Shown here: positions 1 to 7,392 of the stretch, one piece after another
Layout: each line of letters begins with the position of its first letter
How positions within the stretch are numbered: position 1 is the stretch's first letter
Assembly (NCBI RefSeq): GCF_000717275.1
Contig: NZ_JNYV01000002.1
Coordinates: 310,001 to 374,000 of the forward strand
Origin: Kitasatospora arboriphila
Lineage (GTDB): Bacteria > Actinomycetota > Actinomycetes > Mycobacteriales > Mycobacteriaceae
Reading direction: 5' to 3'
Length of the DNA: 64,000 nt
Made by a program: the position numbers and the translations under genes
Notes under the pieces: model-generated
The model's database searches: none
What the model was told of the DNA's origin: nothing
Seen by the model: the letters and a program-made list of their open reading frames with translations, nothing else

Positions 1-1067
1 CCGGTCTTGTCGTCGATCACCGCCGATCCGATGTTGTCCTTGTTGAGGAGCTGGGTGGGCAGGAACGCGTCGTCGGCGGGCCCCAGGTCGTCGCCGTTGA
101 ACGAACGGGCCAGCATGTCCAGCACGCGCCACCCGAGGATCTGCACGGGGAAGCCGACCCACACGCTGTTGTCACCGTCTTCCAGCGACTTCAGGTTGTC
201 CGGTGTGGGGGTCTGACCGGCAAAGGTCACCTGGTCTTGCAGGCCGGCACCTCGCAGTGCCGCGTCCACACCGAGCACGAGGTCACCGAACGAGAAGACC
301 GCGTAGTTGATGTTCGGGTCTCGCTGCAGCGTGCTGACCACGCTCTGAGGGGTCTTGGTACCGAGGTCGGTGACCTGCTGATTGACCATCTCCACCTTGC
401 AGCCCGGGCATTGCGCCTTCATCTGCGCGGTGAATGCGTCGGTGAAGACGTTGAGGATCGGGTAATCGGTGATCGTGAAGACCGCGACGTTGGCATCGCC
501 TTCACTGTCGACGACAACCTGACTGGCCACCATCTTTCCCCACTCCTGCACCTGCGCAGTTCCATCCAAGGATGTGGAGATCACACCTGGGATCGGCTCG
601 TCACCGACACTGTCGGCGATCACGGTGATCCCGGCCGCCTTCGCGGACTCGATCTGCTTGCTCAGCATCGACACCGGGGTGCCCGAGAAGTGGATGGCAT
701 CCGGCTTCAGCGCGATGGCCTGATCCATCGCCTTGGGAGCGGCCTCTGCGTCGGTTCCCATGATGATCCGCTGGTACCGCCAGCCGAGCAGATCGGCAGC
801 CTGCTGGATGGCGTCGTCCTTGGCACTCGAGATCGGTTGCGGGGTCTCGATGCTGATGACGTACTTGCCCGCTTCGGGGGCCTTGCTCAGCGGGGTGTCG
901 AGCACGAGGTTGGTCGGCGCGGCCTCGTACTGATCGGTCACTGCCTGCGCGGCGGCGATGTCTGCCGGCTGGCTGGAGCCGCCGTCGTCGCCGCTGCTAC
1001 ACGCGGTGGCGAACAGACTCGCGGAGACAACGGCAACGAACGCCTTTGTCCAGGTTGTCGTTTTCAC
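1..1067 (-). CDS. Sugar-type ABC transporter substrate-binding lipoprotein (partial)
   Basis: The gene runs off the left edge, so the C-terminus is missing; about 355 residues are visible. It starts at a GTG preceded by AAAGGA about six bases upstream. The N-terminus is a signal peptide with a lipobox ending in ATAC followed by an SSGDDGGSS linker, so the mature protein should be a membrane-anchored lipoprotein outside the cell. The body follows the periplasmic-binding fold of the RbsB type (VISIETPQ... start, repeated A-ADLLGW and D-S-V-G-D segments). It is followed on the same strand by a permease and a double ATPase, which together form a complete CUT2-type importer. CUT2 systems import pentoses, autoinducer-2 or other small polyols. 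The ligand cannot be read from the sequence. Confidence 0.88.
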   Translation of the reverse strand, partial: MKTTTWTKAFVAVVSASLFATACSSGDDGGSSQPADIAAAQAVTDQYEAAPTNLVLDTPLSKAPEAGKYVISIETPQPISSAKDDAIQQAADLLGWRYQRIIMGTDAEAAPKAMDQAIALKPDAIHFSGTPVSMLSKQIESAKAAGITVIADSVGDEPIPGVISTSLDGTAQVQEWGKMVASQVVVDSEGDANVAVFTITDYPILNVFTDAFTAQMKAQCPGCKVEMVNQQVTDLGTKTPQSVVSTLQRDPNINYAVFSFGDLVLGVDAALRGAGLQDQVTFAGQTPTPDNLKSLEDGDNSVWVGFPVQILGWRVLDMLARSFNGDDLGPADDAFLPTQLLNKDNIGSAVIDDKT

Positions 1068-1129
1068 ATGGATTCCTTTCGAGGGGTGGCCGATAGGCCG
1101 GGTGGAGAAGACGTTTCGAGACCGGGCCG

Positions 1130-2152
1130 TCAGGCGCGACGGGCGGTGCGGGCCGCCAGGGCGACGGCGACGATGAGGGCGAGACCGTTGAAGAGGTCGT
1201 TGACGTAACTGGGCGCGCCTGCGAGCTGCAATCCCTTGACGCCCGTCGCCAGGAGGTAGATGGCGATCAGCGTGCCGAGCACGTTGACTCGTCCGGCCCG
1301 GATCTGAGTGGAACCGAGGAACACCGCGGAGAATGCCGGCAACAAATAGGAGGGTCCGATGTCAGGCGCCGCGGTCCCCAGTTTGGCAGCCAGGATGACA
1401 CCGGTGAGGGCCGCGACGGTCGCCGAGGTGACCAACGCGCCGAACATGATCCGTTCCACCCGTAGTCCGGCGAGCCTGGCCGCCTGGCGATTGCCACCGG
1501 TGGCGTACAGGTACCGGCCGAGGGGAGTCTTTTCCAAGATCACGTACATCACTGCGGCAACGGCGATCATGTAGAAGAACGGAAGGGGCAGTCCGAGGAA
1601 GGGCTTGCTGCCCAGATCGAGGAAGCCGTCGGTGAAACCCTCGGTGATCTGCTTTCCGTCAGTGACCCAATATGTGCCCGCCAGAAGGATGCTCGACATA
1701 CCAAGGGTCGCGATGAAGGAGTCGACGTTGAGTTTGACCACCACGAACCCGTTGACCGCACCGATCAGGGCTCCGCAGAGCAACGTGGTGATGATCGCGA
1801 TCGGTGCACTGATCCCCTTCGACAGCTGGTACGAGACCATCGCCACCGAGAAGCCCATCACACCGGCTATCGAGAGGTCGAAGACTCCCGCCGCCAGGGG
1901 AACGATCAATCCGATCGCCAACATCGCGGTGATCGCCTGGTCGCCGGCGATGATCCGGAAGTTGCCCTCGGTCATGAACGTGTCGGGGATCCAGATCGCG
2001 AACAGCACGATGATGGCAACCCACACATAGATTCCGCTGAACCGGTCGAGCCCCAGGTTGATCTTGCGCCTGCCGCGCCCCGCTTGATGACCGCCCGTGG
2101 GCGGTGGACCCTTCGGTGATGTCGCCGTCTCTTCAGGGGATTGTGTTGTCAT
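1130..2152 (-). CDS. CUT2-family ABC transporter permease (RbsC-like)
   Basis: This 340-residue protein is mostly hydrophobic, with about nine or ten predicted membrane segments after a 30-residue basic, proline-rich cytoplasmic N-terminus. It matches the BPD_transp_2 permease family: the conserved segment DLSIAGVMGFSV lies near residue 90, and the loop with ATGGNRQAARLAGL near residue 215 is the usual ATPase-coupling region. CUT2 permeases act as homodimers in the membrane with one fused double-ATPase. It lies between the ATPase and the binding-protein gene in one minus-strand operon. The family is clear; the transported substrate is unknown. Confidence 0.92.
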   Translation of the reverse strand: MTTQSPEETATSPKGPPPTGGHQAGRGRRKINLGLDRFSGIYVWVAIIVLFAIWIPDTFMTEGNFRIIAGDQAITAMLAIGLIVPLAAGVFDLSIAGVMGFSVAMVSYQLSKGISAPIAIITTLLCGALIGAVNGFVVVKLNVDSFIATLGMSSILLAGTYWVTDGKQITEGFTDGFLDLGSKPFLGLPLPFFYMIAVAAVMYVILEKTPLGRYLYATGGNRQAARLAGLRVERIMFGALVTSATVAALTGVILAAKLGTAAPDIGPSYLLPAFSAVFLGSTQIRAGRVNVLGTLIAIYLLATGVKGLQLAGAPSYVNDLFNGLALIVAVALAARTARRA

Positions 2153-2272
2153 GGTGTTCCTTTCACCGAAGTGGTGCCCGGAGGTAGAGGAGATGTCGCT
2201 GCGGCGGATCGGGCATCGGGTCCGCTGCGACGCCGCGAGACGGCGGCCGCGGGGGATCAGGGCTCAGAGGGC

Positions 2273-3793
2273 TCAGGACTCGGCGAGTACGGGCTTCTTG
2301 AGAGTGGAGGCGGTCAGTCGATCGGGGTCGATGCGAGGCCGGCGCAGATCGTCCACGACCCGTCCGGCGGACAGGACGATCACGCGGTCGCACAGCCTCG
2401 TCAACTCACCGTGGTCGGTGGAGACCACCAGGACGGCGGCACCCTTCTCCGCGGCGTCGTCGATCAGCGCATGGATGTCGGCTTTGGCGCCGATGTCGAC
2501 CCCTTGGGTGGGCTCGTCGAGTAGGAGTACACGCGGATTGCGCCGCAGCCAGCGCGCCAGCATGACCTTCTGCTGGTTGCCACCGCTGAGGGTGCCGAGG
2601 GCCCGCTCGGTGTCACCGGTCGGACGCACCCCGAGACGTTCGAGCCACGTTGCCACATCGGACTTCTCACGTCCCGCACGGAGCCAGCCACCGCTGGTGT
2701 ACGCCCACGGGTCGGCCACCGAGACGTTTTCGCGCAACGATGCGGTCGCGAACGCGGCGTTGCTGAGACGTTCGGCGGGAACACAACCCATCCCCGCCGA
2801 CATCGCGAGATCGGGACGACCCTGCTCGACGACCTTGCCGTCGATCGTCACCACGCCCGCGCGGCTCTCGCCGCCGAACAGCGCCGGGACGATGTGTTCG
2901 CGGCCCGAACCGGTGATTCCGGCGATTCCGAGGACCTCTCCGGGATGGATCGCAAAGCTGAGCTCGTGTGCGGCACCACAGGTGAGCGCATCGACCTCGA
3001 GCGCAGGCGCTCCGGCATGTGTTGTCTCTTCGGGCTCGGCGAGGAACTCCTCGACTCGGCGGCCGATCATCAGTTCCACCAGACCGGGTTCATCGAGCCC
3101 CTCGAGGGGTCGCGTGGTCACGACTCTGCCGTCACGCATCACGGTCACGCTGTCGCACAGCGAGAACACCTCTCCGAGGTGGTGCGAGACGAACAGTACG
3201 GCCACCCCGCGGTCCCGGATCTTGCGGACCAGCTCGAACAAGCGAACCGCCTCGGCCGCAGGCAGATTGGCGGTCGGTTCGTCGAGGACGAGAATGTGGG
3301 TGTCGCCGCTGCGGCCCTGGACCGCGCGTGCGACGGCCAGCATGGTCCGCTCGCTCATGGTGAGTGCACCGGCGAGCTTCTTGAGGTTGAGGTCGAATCC
3401 GAGTTCGGCGAGCGCTTCCTTGGCCTGGGCCCGTTCTGCGCGGTTGTCGATGGTGCCGACCGCAGTGCGCTTGTAACCATGCCCCAGAGCGAGGTTGTCG
3501 ACGACATCCAGACTCTCGACGAGGCCCAGTTCTTGGTGGACAAAGCGCAGCCCGGCGGCCTCCCCACCACCGGGGACTCCGAGGTTCAGCTCATTTCCCG
3601 CCACTGTGATCTTCGCACCGTGGTCCGGATCGTGGTATCCGGCAAGAACTTTGATCAGTGTCGACTTACCGCACCCGTTCTGCCCCACCAGTCCACGGAT
3701 TTCACCGGGGGCAAGCGAGAGATCGACACCATCGAGGGCTCGTTGGCCGCCGAAAGTTTTCGAGAGGCCGCTGATGCTGAGCGCGTCTGTCAT
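2273..3793 (-). CDS. CUT2-family ABC transporter double ATPase (RbsA/MglA-like)
   Basis: This 506-residue protein has two fused nucleotide-binding domains, as usual for CUT2 importers (about 500 residues). The first half carries Walker A GQNGCGKST near residue 40 and Walker B LVLDEPTANLP. Its signature is a divergent LTMSERTML instead of LSGGQ. The second half has a degenerate Walker A (GITGSGREH), a good signature LSGGNQQKVML and Walker B LLLDEPTQGVD. One strong and one weak site is the known pattern of this family. It is the first gene of the importer operon. A TCAAGTAACT site lies 23-32 bases upstream of the start, which suggests control together with the catabolic genes further right. Confidence 0.93.
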   Translation of the reverse strand: MTDALSISGLSKTFGGQRALDGVDLSLAPGEIRGLVGQNGCGKSTLIKVLAGYHDPDHGAKITVAGNELNLGVPGGGEAAGLRFVHQELGLVESLDVVDNLALGHGYKRTAVGTIDNRAERAQAKEALAELGFDLNLKKLAGALTMSERTMLAVARAVQGRSGDTHILVLDEPTANLPAAEAVRLFELVRKIRDRGVAVLFVSHHLGEVFSLCDSVTVMRDGRVVTTRPLEGLDEPGLVELMIGRRVEEFLAEPEETTHAGAPALEVDALTCGAAHELSFAIHPGEVLGIAGITGSGREHIVPALFGGESRAGVVTIDGKVVEQGRPDLAMSAGMGCVPAERLSNAAFATASLRENVSVADPWAYTSGGWLRAGREKSDVATWLERLGVRPTGDTERALGTLSGGNQQKVMLARWLRRNPRVLLLDEPTQGVDIGAKADIHALIDDAAEKGAAVLVVSTDHGELTRLCDRVIVLSAGRVVDDLRRPRIDPDRLTASTLKKPVLAES

Positions 3794-3815
3794 GTTGGCC
3801 TACCTACGTGAGGAG

Positions 3816-3825
3816 AGTTACTTGA
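3816..3825 (-). promoter_or_regulatory. Putative operator, TCAAGTAACT, upstream of ABC importer
   Basis: On the minus strand this reads TCAAGTAACT, identical over ten bases to the site at 6602-6611 and matching the left part of the palindrome ACAAGTAACTTGT at 43411-43423. It lies between a possible -10 (TATGAT read on the minus strand, 3846-3851) and the start of the ATPase gene, a position that suits a repressor site. The regulator is not known; the divergent TetR pair at 49-50.7 kb is the nearest candidate. Confidence 0.45.
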
Positions 3826-4033
3826 ACATCACTTGTGTTACCTGGATCATAGTGAAGTATGTACATGGATATGTCCAGCGTTTGCTGAATTTGTTATTTT
3901 CCGCTCTGACCGGGAGATTCATGCACACCACGACAGCTGTCCCGCGTCGCCACCGGCAACCCGGCATCGTTGCGACAACAGGTATCTACAGTCAGATAAA
4001 AGTTACCGAGTGGTAGAGGAGAGGTGGCCTTCT

Positions 4034-4555
4034 GTGATCGACGTCGAACTGGGCACCGTCGTACAAATCGCCTACATGGTGGACGATGTCGCCGGCGCAG
4101 CCGAGGAGTTCGCATCACGACTCGGCGCCGGACCATTCTTCGTGCGCCGCAACCGCATCACCGGCGCTGTCGGCCCTGATGGCGAGCCGGGCGCTTTCGA
4201 CCACTCGTCCGCCTACGGCCAGTGGGGCCGATTACAGATCGAACTGGTGCAGACCCACACCGCAGAGCCCACGGCGTTCGCGGCCACCACCTCCATCCGG
4301 GACGGAGTGCATCACGTGGCGATCATGGTGGAGTCGTTCGCCGAGCAACAGCGTGTGTACGCCGAATCGGGTTGGCCGGCACTACTTTCTGCAACAACCC
4401 CGAACGGCAATGACTTCGCCTTTCACGATGCCCGTCCGCAACTGGGCCACCTGGTGGAGATCTACGAACCCCGACCGTCCATCCTGCGCCTGTATCGGAC
4501 GGTCGCCGATGCCGCCGTGAACTGGGACGGCACAGACCCCGTGCGCGAAATGTGA
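4034..4555 (+). CDS. VOC (glyoxalase/bleomycin-resistance fold) family protein
   Basis: I place the start at the GTG at 4034, behind GAGGAGAGG, giving 173 residues; a longer frame upstream lacks homology-like sequence. The protein shows two beta-alpha-beta modules of the vicinal-oxygen-chelate fold: VVQIAYMVDDVAGAAEEF at the N-terminus and VHHVAIMVESFAEQ near residue 95, with LVEIYEP near the end. Candidate metal ligands are the Gln in VQIAY, His in HHVAIM and Glu in LVEIYE. Members of this Glyoxalase_4-like group include epimerases, dioxygenases and lyases, so the reaction is open. The stop codon TGA directly abuts the stop of the convergent SnoaL-like gene (shared TGATCA). Its promoter region contains AAAGTTACC, similar to the shared motif. 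Confidence 0.8.
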   Translation: MIDVELGTVVQIAYMVDDVAGAAEEFASRLGAGPFFVRRNRITGAVGPDGEPGAFDHSSAYGQWGRLQIELVQTHTAEPTAFAATTSIRDGVHHVAIMVESFAEQQRVYAESGWPALLSATTPNGNDFAFHDARPQLGHLVEIYEPRPSILRLYRTVADAAVNWDGTDPVREM

Positions 4556-5029
4556 TCAGGCGGCCGCCAGCAGCTCGGCGGCCCGGTCGCGGGCAAGTGC
4601 GAGAACCTGCGGATTACCCGAGTTCCACAGCACCGTGAGCTTTTTGCTCCGGATCTTCCACTCTCCGCCCACCCGCACCACCCCGTCGGTGTAGTAGCCG
4701 CCGATCGTGAACATCGCGTCTCCGGCGGTGTTGGGCAGTACGTGCTCAGCCCGCACGTAAGAGGTCACCGTGCCCTCCTCGCCGTCGATGTCGATGTCGA
4801 GGTTCGACAGGAAGTGCTGGGATGCAGCCAGACCCGGGAACAGCATTCGTCCGCGTTGCACCCAGTCCTCGGCGCGAAAGCGACCTTCGTTCCCGGCGCG
4901 ATAGCTCGTGTAGTCGATGTCGATCTCATCGGTGAACACAGAGCGGTACAGATCCCAGTCCCGCAGGTCGATACCCCGCGCGAACCTTGCCATCAAGCGG
5001 GTGATCTCCACATGTGCCGTCTCGGTCAT
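4556..5029 (-). CDS. SnoaL-like / NTF2-fold protein (nuclear transport factor 2 family)
   Basis: The 157-residue product has the SnoaL_4 pattern. It starts with a helix (EITRLMARFARGIDLRDWDLYRSVFTDEIDIDY), followed by curved beta-sheet strands (SQHFLSNLDIDIDGEEGTVTSYVRAEHV and GGYYTDGVVRVGGEWKIRSKKLTVLW). Proteins of this fold are dehydratases, isomerases, cyclases or small subunits of Rieske oxygenases. The DLRDW and YYTDGVVR segments resemble ring-hydroxylating oxygenase small subunits and dehydratases of xenobiotic clusters. It lies just downstream of the aldehyde dehydrogenase on the same strand (57-base gap), so co-transcription is likely. The exact reaction is not determined. Confidence 0.8.
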   Translation of the reverse strand: MTETAHVEITRLMARFARGIDLRDWDLYRSVFTDEIDIDYTSYRAGNEGRFRAEDWVQRGRMLFPGLAASQHFLSNLDIDIDGEEGTVTSYVRAEHVLPNTAGDAMFTIGGYYTDGVVRVGGEWKIRSKKLTVLWNSGNPQVLALARDRAAELLAAA

Positions 5030-5086
5030 CGTCGGTTCCTTGTCTACAGGTTCGTTCAGGGCAGCGGGGGCGTTGAGGGGAGCGCG

Positions 5087-6520
5087 TCAGCCACGCAGCT
5101 GGAGTGAGATCTTCTCGAAGTACTCGTCGAGTCCATCGGGACCGAGTTCACGTCCGATGCCCGATTTCTTCATGCCGCCGAACGGGGCCATGGCGTTGAA
5201 CCGCCCGCCGTTGATCGAGACCTGCCCTGTGCGCAGGCGCCGGGCGATCGCGATGGCCTGGTCGTCATCGGCCGCGAACACCGCACCCGACAACCCGTAC
5301 TCGGAATCGTTGGTGATCGCGACGGCGTCGTCGATGTCCCGATAGGTGAGGACGGCAAGCACCGGGCCGAACACTTCGTCCCTGGCGATGGGGGTGTTGT
5401 TGTCCACGCGACTGACCACGGTCGGACGCACGAAGTAGCCCGACCGCACTCGTTCATCGAGCCCATCCACGTCGCCGGGGCCGCCCACCAGGAACTTGGC
5501 ATCCGCCGGCACGTCCGCGAGATGTTTGAGCACCGACTGCTGCTGGTCCTGCGAGGCCATCGGTCCCACATCGACCGTTTCGTCGAGGGGGTCGCCGATC
5601 GTCTGAGAGCCGACCAACTCCACCAGTCGCCGCTCCACCTCGTCGAGTCGGTCGGCCGGGACGAGCAACCGGGTGGTAGCCGTACAGGTCTGGCCGTTGT
5701 TGACGTAACAGCTACGAACAGCGGCGTTCAGCGCTGCGTCCATGTCCGCATCCGGGGCCACAATGAACGCCGATTTTCCTCCCAACTCGAGAGTCACTTT
5801 CTTGATTCCGGCTGCAGCCAATTGGCCGACTCGAGCTCCTGCAGACGTCGACCCGGTGAGGCTCACCAGATCGACGTCCGGGTGCCCGGCGAGCCGTTCG
5901 CCGACTCGGCCACCAGAACCCGACACCACATTGAGGACGCCGGGCGGCAATCCGATGGCGTGGGCGATGTCGGCGACCACAAAGGCAGCAAGCGGAGCAA
6001 CGCTGCTGGGCTTGACCACGGTGGTGCATCCTGCCGCGATCGCCGGGGCAACTTTTGCCGCCAGTTGGTACAGGGGGTAGTTCCACGGAGTGATCGCACC
6101 GACAACACCTGCGGGAACCTTGAGGATCAACGACGTTCCGCGCCGTTCTTCCATCGGGAGTGTCTCGAGGACGTCGGCCATCGTTCGGAAGATCGTCACG
6201 CCCAGGCCCACCTGCACGCTCCGCGACCGTGCGATGGGTGTTCCGACCTCTCGCGCCATCGTCTCGGCCAACTCGTCCTCGCGCTGCAGGAGTTCGTCGG
6301 CGAAGCGTCGGAGCAGCGCAACGCGGTCGGCCACCGGCGATTGTGACCACGACGGGAACGCCCTTTTTGCCGCTGCCACCGCAGCGTCGACATCAGCTTC
6401 TGTACCTGCAGGGACGCGGGCCAGCAGGCCGCCGGTCGCCGCCTCGAAGACGTCGATCGTGCCTCCACCGTCCGACGGCACCCACGTGCCGTCGATATAG
6501 AGCTCGGTGCGATCGTCCAT
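5087..6520 (-). CDS. NAD(P)-dependent aldehyde dehydrogenase
   Basis: The ATG at 6520 with GGAGGCG about seven bases upstream gives 477 residues, the normal family length. An upstream in-frame start at 6553 is less likely. The catalytic residues are visible: Glu245 in LELGGKSAF and the nucleophile Cys279 in NNGQTCTATT, together with GAITPWNYP for cofactor binding, FGPVLAV and the C-terminal GGMKKSGIGRELG. The enzyme oxidises an aldehyde to the acid. The sequence type resembles broad-substrate and aromatic or terpenoid aldehyde dehydrogenases. It is divergent from the PPDK-like operon, with a TCAAGTAACT site in the shared promoter region. Confidence 0.94.
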   Translation of the reverse strand: MDDRTELYIDGTWVPSDGGGTIDVFEAATGGLLARVPAGTEADVDAAVAAAKRAFPSWSQSPVADRVALLRRFADELLQREDELAETMAREVGTPIARSRSVQVGLGVTIFRTMADVLETLPMEERRGTSLILKVPAGVVGAITPWNYPLYQLAAKVAPAIAAGCTTVVKPSSVAPLAAFVVADIAHAIGLPPGVLNVVSGSGGRVGERLAGHPDVDLVSLTGSTSAGARVGQLAAAGIKKVTLELGGKSAFIVAPDADMDAALNAAVRSCYVNNGQTCTATTRLLVPADRLDEVERRLVELVGSQTIGDPLDETVDVGPMASQDQQQSVLKHLADVPADAKFLVGGPGDVDGLDERVRSGYFVRPTVVSRVDNNTPIARDEVFGPVLAVLTYRDIDDAVAITNDSEYGLSGAVFAADDDQAIAIARRLRTGQVSINGGRFNAMAPFGGMKKSGIGRELGPDGLDEYFEKISLQLRG

Positions 6521-6593
6521 TGGGGCGCCTCCACTTCGTCGTGCGATGAACACCGAGTGGCGACCATCACAGCCAGCGTAAACTACTTTGCGG

Positions 6594-6611
6594 ATTCGGT
6601 GTCAAGTAACT
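6594..6611 (+). promoter_or_regulatory. Putative operator between aldehyde dehydrogenase and PPDK-like operon
   Basis: The segment ATTCGGTGTCAAGTAAC (6594-6610) matches 14 of 17 bases at 51618-51634 upstream of the Rieske operon. Its core TCAAGTAACT (6602-6611) is identical to the minus-strand site at 3816-3825. It sits in the 245-base region between two divergent transcription units. A second CAAGT lies at about 6621. The binding protein is unknown. Confidence 0.45.
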
Positions 6612-6650
6612 GTTCGGTTTCAAGTCTGTACATAGTTTCAGCGTTCTTTC

Positions 6651-6678
6651 TTGACTTCCACTACTATTTGGGTACGTT
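6651..6678 (+). promoter_or_regulatory. Putative sigma-A-type promoter for the small protein/PPDK-like operon
   Basis: TTGACT at 6651-6656 and TACGTT at 6673-6678 are separated by 16 bases and fit a housekeeping -35/-10 pair. Transcription would start near 6685, downstream of the possible ATG at 6679. This favours the ATG at 6766, with its GAGGAG ribosome-binding site, as the real start of the next gene. Confidence 0.5.
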
Positions 6679-6765
6679 ATGAGCACGGTCACAGTCTCCG
6701 CGAGCGAGGCACCGACCACTCTCGCCATCCGCCGTCCCGCAGCTGGGACCCGTTCGAGGAGCACC

Positions 6766-7392
6766 ATGAACGACCTCGCGATCAACAACTCTGCACCGGC
6801 CACCGCGTCAGCCGAGCTGGTCAATCTTGTTGTGAAGGGCATGTCCCGTGGGCCGATCGCCCCTGAGCTGCAAATAGTCGTCGACGCCGGGCATGCCATC
6901 GCCAAGGGTCCGATGGTGATGCCGACCCCCGCGGGTATCGCCGAGGCAGGCCGCCTGGTCCGTCTGCCGGAGGGCAGCGCGCAGGAGCAGGCCGTGCGGG
7001 ACTTCCTCCACGCCTTTCTTCCCGTCAACCGGCAGCTGCGTGAACTGTGCACCGCGTGGCAGTGCCGACCGGACGGCTCGGCCAACGACCACTCGGACGC
7101 CCAGTACGACGCCTCCATCCGGGATCGAATCGACGACATCCACTCGGCGGTCTCGAAGATGCTGCGGCGGGCAGGCAAACAGGCCCCCGAACTCACCGAA
7201 TACCGCGACCGTCTCGGAGTCGCGCTCGAACGCTTCGACGACGGCGACACCGCATCCCTCACCTCACCCCTCACCGACGGCTACCACACCGTCTGGATGT
7301 GGCTGCACCAGCACGTTCTGATGATGCTCGGTGTCACCCGCGCGGAGGACGAGGCACTCGAGGAGGAGCTCGTTTCGGGTTCATCCCGATGA
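6766..7392 (+). CDS. Small winged-helix-like protein coupled to PPDK-like enzyme
   Basis: The ATG at 6766, with GAGGAG five bases upstream, gives 208 residues. The first 65 residues (AELVNLVVKGMSRGPIAPE ... MPTPAGIAEAGRL) look like a small winged-helix module. The rest is helical, with conserved-looking WQCRPDG, NDHSDAQYD and a YHTVWMWLHQHVLMMLG segment near the C-terminus. From memory, similar wHTH-plus-helical modules accompany PEP-utilising enzymes in other actinobacteria, but I cannot verify this. The stop overlaps the start of the PPDK-like gene by four bases (ATGA, 7389-7392), so translation is coupled and a subunit or regulatory role is likely. No catalytic motif is visible. Confidence 0.7.
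   Translation: MNDLAINNSAPATASAELVNLVVKGMSRGPIAPELQIVVDAGHAIAKGPMVMPTPAGIAEAGRLVRLPEGSAQEQAVRDFLHAFLPVNRQLRELCTAWQCRPDGSANDHSDAQYDASIRDRIDDIHSAVSKMLRRAGKQAPELTEYRDRLGVALERFDDGDTASLTSPLTDGYHTVWMWLHQHVLMMLGVTRAEDEALEEELVSGSSR

Noticed and set aside
237..1208. 323-codon plus-strand frame at the left edge
   Set aside because: It is antisense to the lipoprotein gene, whose signal peptide, lipobox and operon context are convincing.
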